Assembly (NCBI GenBank): GCA_034359265.1
Contig: CP136890.1
Coordinates: 28,376,501 to 28,440,500 of the forward strand
Reading direction: 5' to 3'
Source of the DNA: Canna indica
Lineage: Eukaryota; Streptophyta; Magnoliopsida; Zingiberales; Cannaceae
DNA: 64,000 bases
Shown: positions 12,157 through 21,835 of the stretch, piece by piece
How the letters are laid out: the number at the start of each line of letters is the position of its first letter
Position numbering within the stretch: the first letter of the stretch is position 1
Program-made: the position numbers and the translations under genes
Notes under the pieces: model-generated
Told to the model about the DNA's origin: nothing
The model's database searches: none
The model's input: the letters and a program-made list of their open reading frames with translations, nothing else

Positions 12157-12212
12157 TTTCCGGGTCGTAGCAAAGTGTAGAAGAGATGGTGAAATCTCAA
12201 GCTACGGACCTG

Positions 12213-12224
12213 GCTCTGATACCA
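12213..12224 (-). other. Primer-binding site of element B1
   Basis: TGGTATCAGAGC on minus, complementary to initiator methionine tRNA, two bases from the LTR that starts at 12227. Confidence 0.9.
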
Positions 12225-12226
12225 AT

Positions 12227-13594
12227 TGTTGAGTGAAATGGTCACACTAGAGCGGGGGGGGGGGGTGAATAGTGTGTCAACTAAATCTTATCGCTTAATT
12301 CTGTTTTTAATCATTTCTTACAACTTAGGCAATTCCCAATTCTAATATTCAATGCGGAAGTAATAAGTAAGGAAATTAAGCAAACTCAAAAGAGACAATG
12401 CAAACATAGTTATTTATAGTGGTTCGGCCCCAATGCCTACTCCACTACCTAAGCACCCTGCTTAGGATTTCCAAACTAAACTTTACTAGATTAATTTTGT
12501 TTCCCATACAACGAGGACTTTGACCCGAAGAGTCTCGCTCTCAACCTAAGGCACTTCCACACCCGAAAGTCTCCGTCTTCTTACCGAGAGCACTCTTCCA
12601 CCTCAACCTAAGGGACAACTCAACTAATCCAAGTAAACTAAGTTTACACCGGTGGAATTAAGCCTCAAACACAAAGGCAACCACCCAATTTCAAGACCTA
12701 ACAACCTAGGTCTTCACAATCTCAAATCCAATGAAAACAAGTTCAAATTAACAATTAAAATTACAATGAAAAGAGCTTAAGAATAAAACCAAGACCAAAT
12801 GCTCTTTTCCAAGCCTTCAAAGCCTCCAACTTGCCAAGACGTTAAGCTCGAATCGAAACCCAAGTTGAGGGAAGATGAGCGCTTGAGAATTCGTTGATCG
12901 GAGAAGCGAGCGCAAGTCAATCAAGCTCTAGAAGGCACAAATCTCTCTTTTGAATGCTTATCTTGGTTGTTAAGAGGGGTTAAAGAAGTTAGAGGAGGGG
13001 TATTTATAACCCCTCAACCGAACGTCTCCTCAACGGGCATTTTTTTCGCCCGTTGGATGCCGTTCGATCGCTTGTCGGTCGATCGTCGGTCGACCGACCG
13101 ATCGACCGCCCAGCGACCGTTGGCTTTTTGCACTTCTACCGCTCTGACCGATCGACCGAATTGGCTACTGGCAATTTTTAACATCATTCGGTCGACCGAA
13201 GTAGCTACTGCCAATTTTGACCGAAGTAGCTACTGCCAATTTTTAACTTCATTCGGTAGACCGAACCTAGGCTGAACTTAATTTTTTCAGCCTTCCTCTT
13301 GCGTGCTTCGTTTCCAGGTTCCGGCTTTCAACGTGCGTCAACTTGGAGAGGTTTCCATGTGTTCTTTAGACTCGACCAAGACGTCTTTGGTGCACACGTC
13401 GATCTTCGAGAGATTTCCCCGACGAACCCGAACGCGACGATCAATGTCCTTCCGATTTTCTGATTATATTTTTGATCGAGGACATCACGAGCTAATCGAT
13501 ATGGAACCTACAAATATTTCTCAATGAAACATTAGTTCCATGTTTGTTATCATCAAAACTGAGATTAAGACCAAGGTAGAAAACCTTAGGCCAA
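12227..13594 (-). repeat. 5' LTR of element B1
   Basis: Begins TGTTGA on plus and aligns throughout with 50293-51825 and 56933-58279. The final CCAACA is altered: the sequence reads CCAA followed by AATGC and then element C. It contains a run of 13 G at 12255-12267 inside the PBS-proximal inverted repeat (12243-12276). Confidence 0.83.
13001..13205 (-). promoter_or_regulatory. LTR core promoter of B1
   Basis: TATAAATA on minus at 13001-13008 inside a GGGG...CCCC-flanked palindrome. GGTCGATCGACC-type palindromes follow at 13070-13115 and 13145-13205. Confidence 0.6.
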
Positions 13595-13599
13595 AATGC

Positions 13600-15007
13600 T
13601 GTTGGCTTAAGGGTCTCTCTTAAGCCTCGATCTTTATTTTGATGATAACAAACATGTATTTAATCCAAGCATGAAGTTTTGAGTTCAGGTTGAGGTTGCG
13701 ATAAGCATGCCAAGTCCGTTCAAACGAGACGAAAGAAAAGGTCATCAAAGAAATGGAAGAAGAAAATGTCTTAGAAAGGCTCAGGCTTAGATCAAGTAGA
13801 ATTCATGCGATATACCCCTAGGATAAGTGTATCCCAAGCCGAAATTATAAAATTATCCAAGTTAAAACTTGGTAACTAAACCCAAAAAAAAAGGCATGTA
13901 AAAATGCATGAAGAAGTCAGCCTCAGCCTGAGTTCTGTCGACCGGTCGGTCGATCGAACAAGGAGTATTCTGCTGAGCAGCCTTTCGATCGACCGAATGA
14001 TGGTAAAATCTGGTAGTAGCCATTCAAGGCTACATCGATCGATCGACCGAGGCAAAATCTTGGCAGCATGCTTAGCGGTCGACCAACGGTCAACCGGATT
14101 GGAGATAGCCTATCGCGCGACCCTGGCTCCACTGATTCGGTCGACCGAATGTGGGATCGGCACTTTTTCGTCAGCCGGTTGACCCATCGGTCGACCGAGC
14201 TCTCTCATATAGCCAATGGTCGCATTGGCGGTCAATCAGTCGGTGTATTTTTTTAACCGATCGACCGGCCAACAATCGAATGGCTTCAATGACTATTTTT
14301 TTAACCGTTGAACTGGCCGTTCCAGTAAGGGGTTATAAATACCCCTCACCTAACTTATTTACTTCTTCTTAGAAATTTTATTGAGCAATTAAAGAGGTTT
14401 CTTAAGCCTTCAAAAGAGCGAACTGCTTCACGTGCCCTCTGCTTCAGTCGATAACTCACTTCAGGCATTGATTCCCTGCTTCTTCAATCTTGCTGCAATT
14501 CAAAGAGCCATCTTCTTGCAAGTTGGAGACGTGAAGGTGGTGGAAAGGAGCCTTGGTTTATTTTAAATTCTTAAAGCTCTTTCCTTTGTATTTGACATTT
14601 ATTGTAAACTTGTTCTCTAACTGAGATAGCTGCTAGGTGTGCTAGGAAACTCTTAGGGTGACTTTATAGTATTGTGTTTTGCCTAGGTGAATAGGATTGA
14701 GGTGTTCTCAGAGTGGTGAGAAGGGTGTCCTCATTGTATTCAAAGGGAAACATAGATTCTATAAAGTAGTGGTTAGAAATCCTTGGTGAGGAGCCAAGGT
14801 AGTGGAGTAGGCAGTTGGCCGAACCACTATAATTACTCTTGTTTTCATTGCTTATTTGCTTATTTATATTGCTATTTATATTTGATCATATTCACCATTA
14901 AGAAACAATTGCATTAAGTGAAGCTAAAATTGAGTAAGAAGAAAACATAGAATAAGGGGACAGACACTATTCAACCCCCCCCCCCTTCTAGTGTCAGATT
15001 TCACACA
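13600..15007 (+). repeat. 5' LTR of element C
   Basis: Starts TGTTGGCTTAAGG and ends TTCACACA. The first 546 bp are repeated at 19737-20282 with a modest number of substitutions. A terminal inverted pair GGCTTAAG/CTTAAGCC lies at its 5' edge. A run of 12 C sits in the PBS-proximal inverted repeat (14963-14995). Confidence 0.87.
13929..14341 (+). promoter_or_regulatory. LTR core promoter of element C
   Basis: Palindromes of the GGTCGATCGACC type at 13934-14290 precede TTATAAATA at 14333-14341, which sits in the palindrome-like GGGGTTATAAATACCCC. Confidence 0.62.
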
Positions 15008-15012
15008 ATATT

Positions 15013-15024
15013 TGGTATCAGAGC
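15013..15024 (+). other. Primer-binding site of element C
   Basis: TGGTATCAGAGC, complementary to initiator methionine tRNA, 5 bases after the LTR end. Confidence 0.92.
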
Positions 15025-15102
15025 TAGGTAGTTGGTCAATATTTAACCATCTTTCCTACAAGTCAAGAAGTCTAGTGAAATCCAATTGGGAAGCCAAGGG
15101 AG

Positions 15103-15960
15103 TTGAGCACTTTGAAGATCACTGAGCTCATTGGGTCTCTCATGACACATGAGACCCACATGAAGCAATACCAAGAGAAAGATGCCCCCAAAGGCAAGAC
15201 CATTGCCTTAAGAGCATCACATCGAGCAAAAGAATCGTCATCATCCGAGGAAGAGACAGATGATCTTGAAGAAATGGCAATGCTCGCAAGAAGATTCATG
15301 AGCTTCATGAGGGGAGGCATGAGGAAGGGAAGAGTAGGCTACACTTGCTACCATTGCAACAAGACCGGGCACCTAATGAAGGATTGCCCACTTCTCAAGA
15401 TGGCCTCCATCTCCAACCCTCACAAGAAATAAAAATACAAGAAGAAGAAGAAGAAGGCAATGATGGCCACGTGGGATGAAAGCGAGGCCTCATCGAGTGA
15501 AGAAGAAGCAAAAAGTGAAAAGGCAAACCTTTGCTTGATGGCAAAGGATGATGAGGTAAAATTTATTTTTGGTGAAGTTTCATTTACTTAAGAAGAGCTA
15601 GAAAATGAATTTGAGCAAATGCATGATGAATTCAATGCAATTAGGAGAAAATTTAGAGATCTCAAAAAGGACAATAGATCTTTAGAACTTGAGAATGATA
15701 GTCTATTACTTTCATGCAATGCCTTAAGGAAAGAAATAGACACCCTTAAGGAAGAAACATGCACCCTAGAAAAAGCTAAGAAAGACTTAGAGATTGACAA
15801 CCAAAAATTAGAAAATGAAAACAAGTATTTAAGTGATCAAGTAGAGCATTTGAATGGTAGCATGCTAACATTAAAAAGGGAACTTTGCATGCTTAATGAA
15901 AAAATGACAACCATCCAAAATGTCATGCCAAAGGTTGTCCATAAAAAGAAATCACCATAA
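15103..15960 (+). pseudogene. gag remnant of element C
   Basis: The N-terminal part of Gag is deleted: only about 80 bp separate the primer site from the late-gag motif 'STLKITELIGSLMT'. A CCHC zinc knuckle (CYHCNKTGHLMKDC) lies at about 15346-15390, followed by a stop at 15430 and a Lys/Glu-rich stretch. A separate open segment at 15619-15957 encodes a coiled coil (LENDSLLLSCNALRKEID and further heptads). In intact relatives these pieces form one Gag(-Pol) polyprotein. The deletion is complementary to that in A and B, which keep the N-terminal part and lose the centre. Confidence 0.8.
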
Positions 15961-15989
15961 TTTCATGCTCACACACACACTAAAATTTT

Positions 15990-18900
15990 TTTTAATAGAA
16001 ACTGTTTTTCATGTGGCATATTTGGCCATGTGACCAAGGATTGTGCATTGAGAAGGAACCCACATGCAAGATTTACATGGGTTCCCAAATTGACTAACAC
16101 TCAGGACCCAAGAAAATTTGGGTACCTAAGAAAGTTTCTTCTCCTTTTGTCGATGGAGAAGCATCCTCAACCAAGTAAAAGCACTTGGATATTGGATAAT
16201 GGTTGCTCAAAGCACATGACGGGTGACATCAATTTATTTGCAACCCTATCAAGTAAAGATGGTGGACATGTCACATTTGGAGATAATGTCAAAGGTAAGA
16301 TTGTTGGCATTGGTGACATAGGTATACTCCCTTACCCATGCACTAAAAATGTTTTATTAGTTGAGGGGTTAAAACATAATTTGATTAGCATACCACAATT
16401 ATGTGACAATGGATACATAATTGTTTTTGAAGCATCTAAGTGTATCATTAAAAGTGCACTTTCAAATGATATCATGTTTATTGGAAATACGCAAGAAAAT
16501 GTATACACCATAGAATTAAATATCTTGCCAAATCCTCATGTTAGATGCTTAGTTGCCATGGAAAATGACTCTTGGTTGTGGCATATAAGGCTAGGACATG
16601 CTAGCATGAGCCTCATCCAAGAGATATATAGGAAATAATTAGTTAAAGGCTTACCCAAAATAAAGTTTGAAAAAGATAAACTTTGTGATGCATGTCAACT
16701 AGGTAAGCAAGTCAAATCTTCATTTCATAGCATTAATCAAGTTAGTACATCTAGAATTCTTGAGCTTATGCACATGGATCTTTTTGGTCCATGTGATGTA
16801 GCTAGTCAAGGTGAATAACTATATTGTTATGTATTAGTTGATGATTTTTCTAGATTTACATGGGTTTTCTTTTTGGCCAAGAAAAAGGAAACTTTTGAGT
16901 TTTTCAAAAAGTTTGCGAAGAAAGTTACAAATGAAAAAGGAGTTTCAATTTTGAAAATTAGGAGTGACAATGGATGGGAGTTTAAAAATAAAAAAAAAAT
17001 TGAGTTTTGTGATGAATTAGGCATTGAACATACCTTTTCTTCCCCTAGGACCCCTCAACAAAATGGGGTGGTTGAGAGAAAGAATAGGACTTTACAAGAA
17101 ATGGATAGGACCATGCTATGCGAAAATAATTTGCTTAAGTATTTTTGGGCCGAAGCCATAAATACCTCTTGTTATGTTCTTAACCGAGTTTTATTGAGAC
17201 CAAAAATTAAGAAAACGCCTTTTGAGCTTTGGAATGCTAAAATCTCAAATGTGGGATATTTTCATGTTTTTGGATGCAAATGTTTTATATTAAATACTAA
17301 GGAGAATTTAGGAAAATTTGATTCTAAATCCGATGAAGGGATTTTCCTAGGTTACTCCACTAATTCTAAGGCATATAGAGTTTACAACCGTAGAACAATG
17401 ATTGTTGAAGAATCGATGCATGTCACATTTAATGAAACTAATGATTCTTCTAGAAATGTGAAGATTGTGAATGTAGGTGAGGAACTTAAGGATCTTACAC
17501 TTCATGATAAAGAAGTAGAGGATGAAGATAATGAGGAGACCCAACACGAAGAACCTCCATCCTCAAATCTACATCAAGTTGAAGATGAAGAAGAAGAAGC
17601 TCTATCACCTCTCCCTAAAGGATATCGATTGGTAAGAGATCATCCAATGGACCAAGTCATTGGAGAGCCTTCAACGGGAGTGGTAACACGTTCTAAACTC
17701 AAGAATGTTTGTCAATATGTTGCTTTTGTATTTCAAGTAGAGCCTAAGAACATTAAGGAAGCAATAGAAGATGAGTTTTGGGTACTAGCTATGCAAGAAG
17801 AACTCAATGAATTTGCTAGAATGATATATGGGACTTAGTGCCTCGACCTAGTGAACAAACCATAATTGGAACTAAATGGGTATTTAGGAATAAGCTAGAT
17901 GAAGAAGGATTAGTTATTAGAAACAAAGCTAAGTTAGTGGCACAAGGGTACAATCAACAAGAAGGAATAGACTATGATGAAACGTATGCTCCCGTAGCTA
18001 GATTAGAAGCAATTAGAATGCTTTTGGCATATGCTAGCTTTAAGGGTTTTAAACTTTTTCAAATGGATGTAAAAAGTGCATTTTTAAATGGTTTTATTAA
18101 TGAAGAAGTTTATGTTGAACAACCCCCCGGATTTGAAAGTTTTGAGTTTCCAAACCATGTTTTCAAACTTAAAAAAGCTTTATATGGTTTAAACAAGCCC
18201 CTAGGGCTTGGTATGAAAGACTTTCAATTTTCCTAATTGAATAAGGTTTTGATATTGGAAAAGCCGACGTTTCACTTTTCATTAAGCATCATGAAAATGA
18301 CATGTTATTAGTTCAAATTTATGTTGATGAGCATGATGGGAGAACTCTCCTTCATACTTGGTCTCCAAATCAAGCAAACCAACAAAGGGATCTTCATCAA
18401 TCAAGCCAAGTACACAAAGGAGCTCATCAAAAGGTTTGGGATGAATGAAGCCAAGATAGCTTCTACACCTATGAGTGCATCTATCAAGCTTGACAAAGAT
18501 GAAGAAGGCATTAAAGTGGACAAAAAATGATATCGATGTATGATTGGTAGTCTTCTTTATTTAATCGCAAGTAGACCTGATATCATGTTTAGTGATTGTG
18601 TATGTGCTAGGTTTCAATCTTGCCCTAAAATGTCTCATTTAAGTGCGGTAAAATACATATTGAGGTATTTAAAGGACACAGTTGACTTAGGATTGTGGTA
18701 TCCATGTCATACATCATTTGATTTAATCGGTTTTTCGGACGCAAATTTTGCCGGATGTAAGGTAGATAGAAAAAGCACTAGTGGGTGTTGTCAATTCTTA
18801 GGAGCGAGACTTGTTTCTTGGTTCTCAAAGAAATAAAACTCAATTGCGCTTTCAACTACCGAAGCGGAATACATCGCTGCGGCTAGTTGTTGTGCGCAAG

Positions 18901-19194
18901 TCCTTTGGATGAAACAAACTCTTTTAACTATGGACTTAGGTATTCTTGCATACCTATACATTGTGATAATACTAGTGTAATAAACTTAACCAAAAATCTC
19001 ATTTTACACTCTAGAACTAAGCATATTGACTTGAGACATCATTTTCTTAGGGATAATGTGACTAAGGGAAATATATCGGTAGAATTTGTATCCACTGATA
19101 AACAACTTGCCGATATATTTACAAAACCCTTGGTTGAAGAAAGCTTCACAAATTTAAGGATGCAATTAGGAATTTGTGTTTTTCCTAGTAATTA
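15990..19194 (+). pseudogene. pol pseudogene of element C (copia)
   Basis: Copia order is visible in pieces. A second CCHC knuckle (CFSCGIFGHVTKDC, about 16004-16045) comes first. Protease has 'WILDNGCSKHMTG' at 16186-16224, where the usual DSG is DNG. GAG-pre-integrase has 'LWHIRLGHASM' and a stop near 16636. Integrase has a D in 'HMDLFGP', a stop near 16816, a D in 'RSDNGWEF' and an E in 'QNGVVERKNRT'. Reverse transcriptase (17838-18236) has 'GTKWVFRNKLDEEG' and 'LFQMDVKSAFLNG', then frameshifts. The YVDD box is cut to YVDE at 18320-18331, and the roughly 25-30 residues before 'GELSFILGLQIKQ' are missing. RNase H (18540-19194) has 'FSDANFAGC', 'STTEAEYIAA' and 'ADIFTKPL', and is also interrupted. 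Not functional. Confidence 0.9.
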
Positions 19195-19736
19195 AAATGT
19201 TTTTTCTTTAAAATGTATATGTTTTTCAAAAAATTGCATTCAATACAGTATCACCACACTTATGTATTGCTCTGTAGTGGGGCTTTGCGACCTATTGGTG
19301 TTTGCCTTCTATAGGCTTACATTAATGGGAAGGACTATAGTGGTAGATGATACTTGGTTTTTGTGGCTTTCTTGGTTTGTATGATTACACTCATTAATTA
19401 TACCTTAATTCTTACCATTTTTATTGATGTCAAAAGGGGGAGAAAAAGTAAGGTCACACTTGATTTTCACGATGCATATAGTTAGGGTGAGTTTTATAGT
19501 TAAGGGGGAGTTAAAAATGATATGCACATTGATAGGAGGAGCATAGGAGGAGCTATAAGTATTTGAATATGCACATTGATAGGGGGAGCATAGGTTGAGT
19601 CATAAGTAGTTGAATACATATGTTAAGTTACATATCTTGCATGCCCTAACTCATGAATGCCTTAACTCAAACTCACAAACACTTAAGCTTTCTAAAAATT
19701 TCATGTTATGTTTGTCATCATCAAAAATTGGGAGAT
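19195..19736 (+). other. 3' non-coding region of C with polypurine tracts
   Basis: After RNase H there is no gene. G-rich purine runs occur at 19434-19446, 19503-19511, 19541-19548 and 19579-19586, and the final tract 'aaaaattgggagat' (19723-19736) abuts the 3' LTR. Multiple such tracts are a described Sirevirus trait. Confidence 0.7.
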
Positions 19737-20282
19737 TGTTGGCTTAAGGGTCTCTCTTAAGCCTCGATCTTTATTTTAATGATAACAAACATGTATTTAA
19801 TCCAAGTGTGAAGTTTTGAGTTCAGGTTGAAGTTGCGATAAGCATGCCAAGTCCGTTCAAACGAGACGAAAGAAAAGGTCGTCAAAGAAATGGAAGAAGA
19901 AAATGTCTTAGAAAGGTTCGAGCTTAGATCAAGTAGAATTCATGTGATATACCCCTAGGATAAGTGTATCCCAAGCCAAAATTGTACAGTTATCCAAGTT
20001 GAAACTTGGTAACTAAATCCAAAAAAAAGGGCATGTAAAAATCCATGAAGAAGTCAGCCTCAGCCTGAGTTCGGTCGACCGGTCGGTCGACCGAACAAGG
20101 CAGTATTCTGTTGAGCAACCGTTCAATCGACCGGTCAGTCGACCGAATGATGGTAAAATCTGGCAGTAGCCATTCATGGCTGTGTCGGTCGACCGACTGA
20201 GGTGAAATCTTGGCAGAATGCTTAGTGGTCGACCAATCGGTCGATCGGATTGGAGATAGCCTATCGAGCTGATTGGAGATAG
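19737..20282 (+). repeat. 3' LTR of element C, truncated
   Basis: Matches the first 546 bp of the 5' LTR. It stops in 'gattggagatag', which is present twice (20252-20263 and 20274-20282 region), and then joins CACTA remnant E1. About 860 bp of LTR are missing. Confidence 0.85.
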
Positions 20283-20338
20283 GCTCAAGGATGATGGATC
20301 TAATGATGCCGAAGGGATGCCTACTTTAGTATGAGCTA

Positions 20339-21763
20339 AGATGTTGTATAGCATGCATCTCCGCCATCATCTGACTCTGATGCTCCATCATCTCACTTTG
20401 ACGCCCGATCATCTCCTCCAGTGTCCTTATCCTGCTACTATGATCATAATTAGTCCTGGAGGTGGACGGTCGTTCACCAGCGACCGGAGGGGTCGGTGCC
20501 CCAAGTGGCCCGAGCACGGCTCGTGCATGACCACTGTCTGCAAAGCCATATACGTGGCCGTGGTCCCAGCCACCTGTAGCCTCTACCCATGCTCCTGCGT
20601 CAAAGTCCTCGGGGGTGCCCCCGCGTTGCATCACCGTCTGAGTGTAGGTCTCCTACTCAAGTTTGATTTTTTGTTTCATATTTTTTCTAAAACTTAAATT
20701 ATAAATAAATAATAAATAATTTAAACAAATATATTTACCATAATGATTACAGCGCTGGTGTCGATGTACTCGCCCGCCCCATGTCCTCGACGGTGAGTCC
20801 GCTCAAACACCTCCATCGGGGAGGGTCGTTAGACAGTCCCGTCATCCATCACCGTCGTCTATATTTACAAAATAAATATATTATTTATTACACAGAGTAA
20901 CAAATAAAATATATAATTAAATTTAAGGTATAATACTTACCATACGACGACCATGCACTACAAATGATATTGAGCCGCCCGTGTGACGCGCTTCTCCCCC
21001 AGACCTGCAGTTTCTAGCCGCAGTCCTAGAAACCTCCTGGCATCGATCCGTCAACCATAACGCCACGAGCTGGTCTCATATATCCAGAGTAATCCAATTG
21101 GGGCTGTATCCCCTAGTCTCCGCATTGTTTGTGGTCCCAGCTCGGGCCATCGCCTGGGACTGGGCCTTCCCCAGCAAGCCATTGTACCTCTGCCGAGAAA
21201 TGGTCTTCCAAGCAGTGTAAATGAAGGACCTCTGGTCCTCAGCCCATGTATAGAGAGCCTACAAAACAATAATATTAGTACTAATATTAATCATCATGTA
21301 TATAAAAAAATTTAATACGTGACTTAAACTCGCGCCATAGCATGTCGACGTGCTCATGAGGCACGTGAGACCACGTGGGCCATGCCCCATGCATGTATCG
21401 TCAGATCGTAGAAGATATGGTCCTCGGCACATCCTCCTGCTCGAACCTGCACAACAAAAATAAAGTTTAATATTATATTATGATATAATGAATTTGTAAT
21501 AATTCATAATTCATGATACATTACCGCTCCCCAATCACACTAATGAGTCTACGTGACTCCGTGGCTGGCGGAGGCAGCCACCTGTTCGGCCCGCATGGCC
21601 GCCTGCGTCTCAATGAACTAGCCTCGGCAGCATGAGGATCCGCGTCAGGAGTATCATCGGCATGAGTATCATCGGCAGGAGGATCAGCAGCAGGAGGAAG
21701 TGCTGGAGTCTGACCGATCAGAGACTCTGAAGCTCTCATCCGACAATAACCACGACCCACCAT
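20339..21763 (-). pseudogene. Ptta/En-Spm second gene of E1, multi-exon, decayed
   Basis: Same exon structure as in P. Exon 1 (21763 down to about 21530) encodes a basic, Pro-rich N-terminus ending 'RRLISVIGER'. Exon 2 lies near 21335-21447 ('RYMHGAWPTWSHVPHEHVDML'), exon 3 near 20995-21258, exon 4 near 20762-20866 and exon 5 near 20339-20675 ('VMQRGGTPEDFDAGAWVEATGGW'). Exon 4 has an in-frame TAA where P has a sense codon, and the exon 2 donor differs from P. In CACTA elements the second gene product binds subterminal repeats and helps TNP2. This copy is a pseudogene. Confidence 0.72.
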
Positions 21764-21835
21764 ATCTATCGAATAAGCATATAATTAGATTATATATATA
21801 GTAGAGATAGATTTAATAGAATATATACTATACTA

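Larger units (their letters stand above)
7874..13594 (-). mobile_element. Element B1: pol-less Sirevirus-derived copia element
   Basis: Minus-strand relative of A and B2. The 5' LTR is 12227-13594, the primer site 12213-12224, gag 10839-12156, a partial ORF2 8657-9486, and the remaining 3' LTR part 7874-8196. It lacks all pol domains. Compared with B2, the interior has lost about 1.05 kb (B2 53133-54188), which removes the N-terminal half of ORF2 and joins it to upstream non-coding DNA at about 9483-9490. Element C starts right after its 5' LTR. Confidence 0.82.
13600..20282 (+). mobile_element. Element C: Sirevirus-like copia element, decayed
   Basis: Plus-strand copia element: 5' LTR 13600-15007, primer site 15013-15024, gag remnant, pol in copia order (protease, integrase, reverse transcriptase, RNase H), several polypurine tracts and a 3' LTR cut at 20282. 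A 5-bp left flank AATGC (13595-13599) precedes the LTR. The right flank is lost by fusion to CACTA remnant E1. Long LTRs, the coiled-coil region after gag and the multiple polypurine tracts fit Sireviruses. Many stops, frameshifts and internal deletions show it is inactive. Confidence 0.85.
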
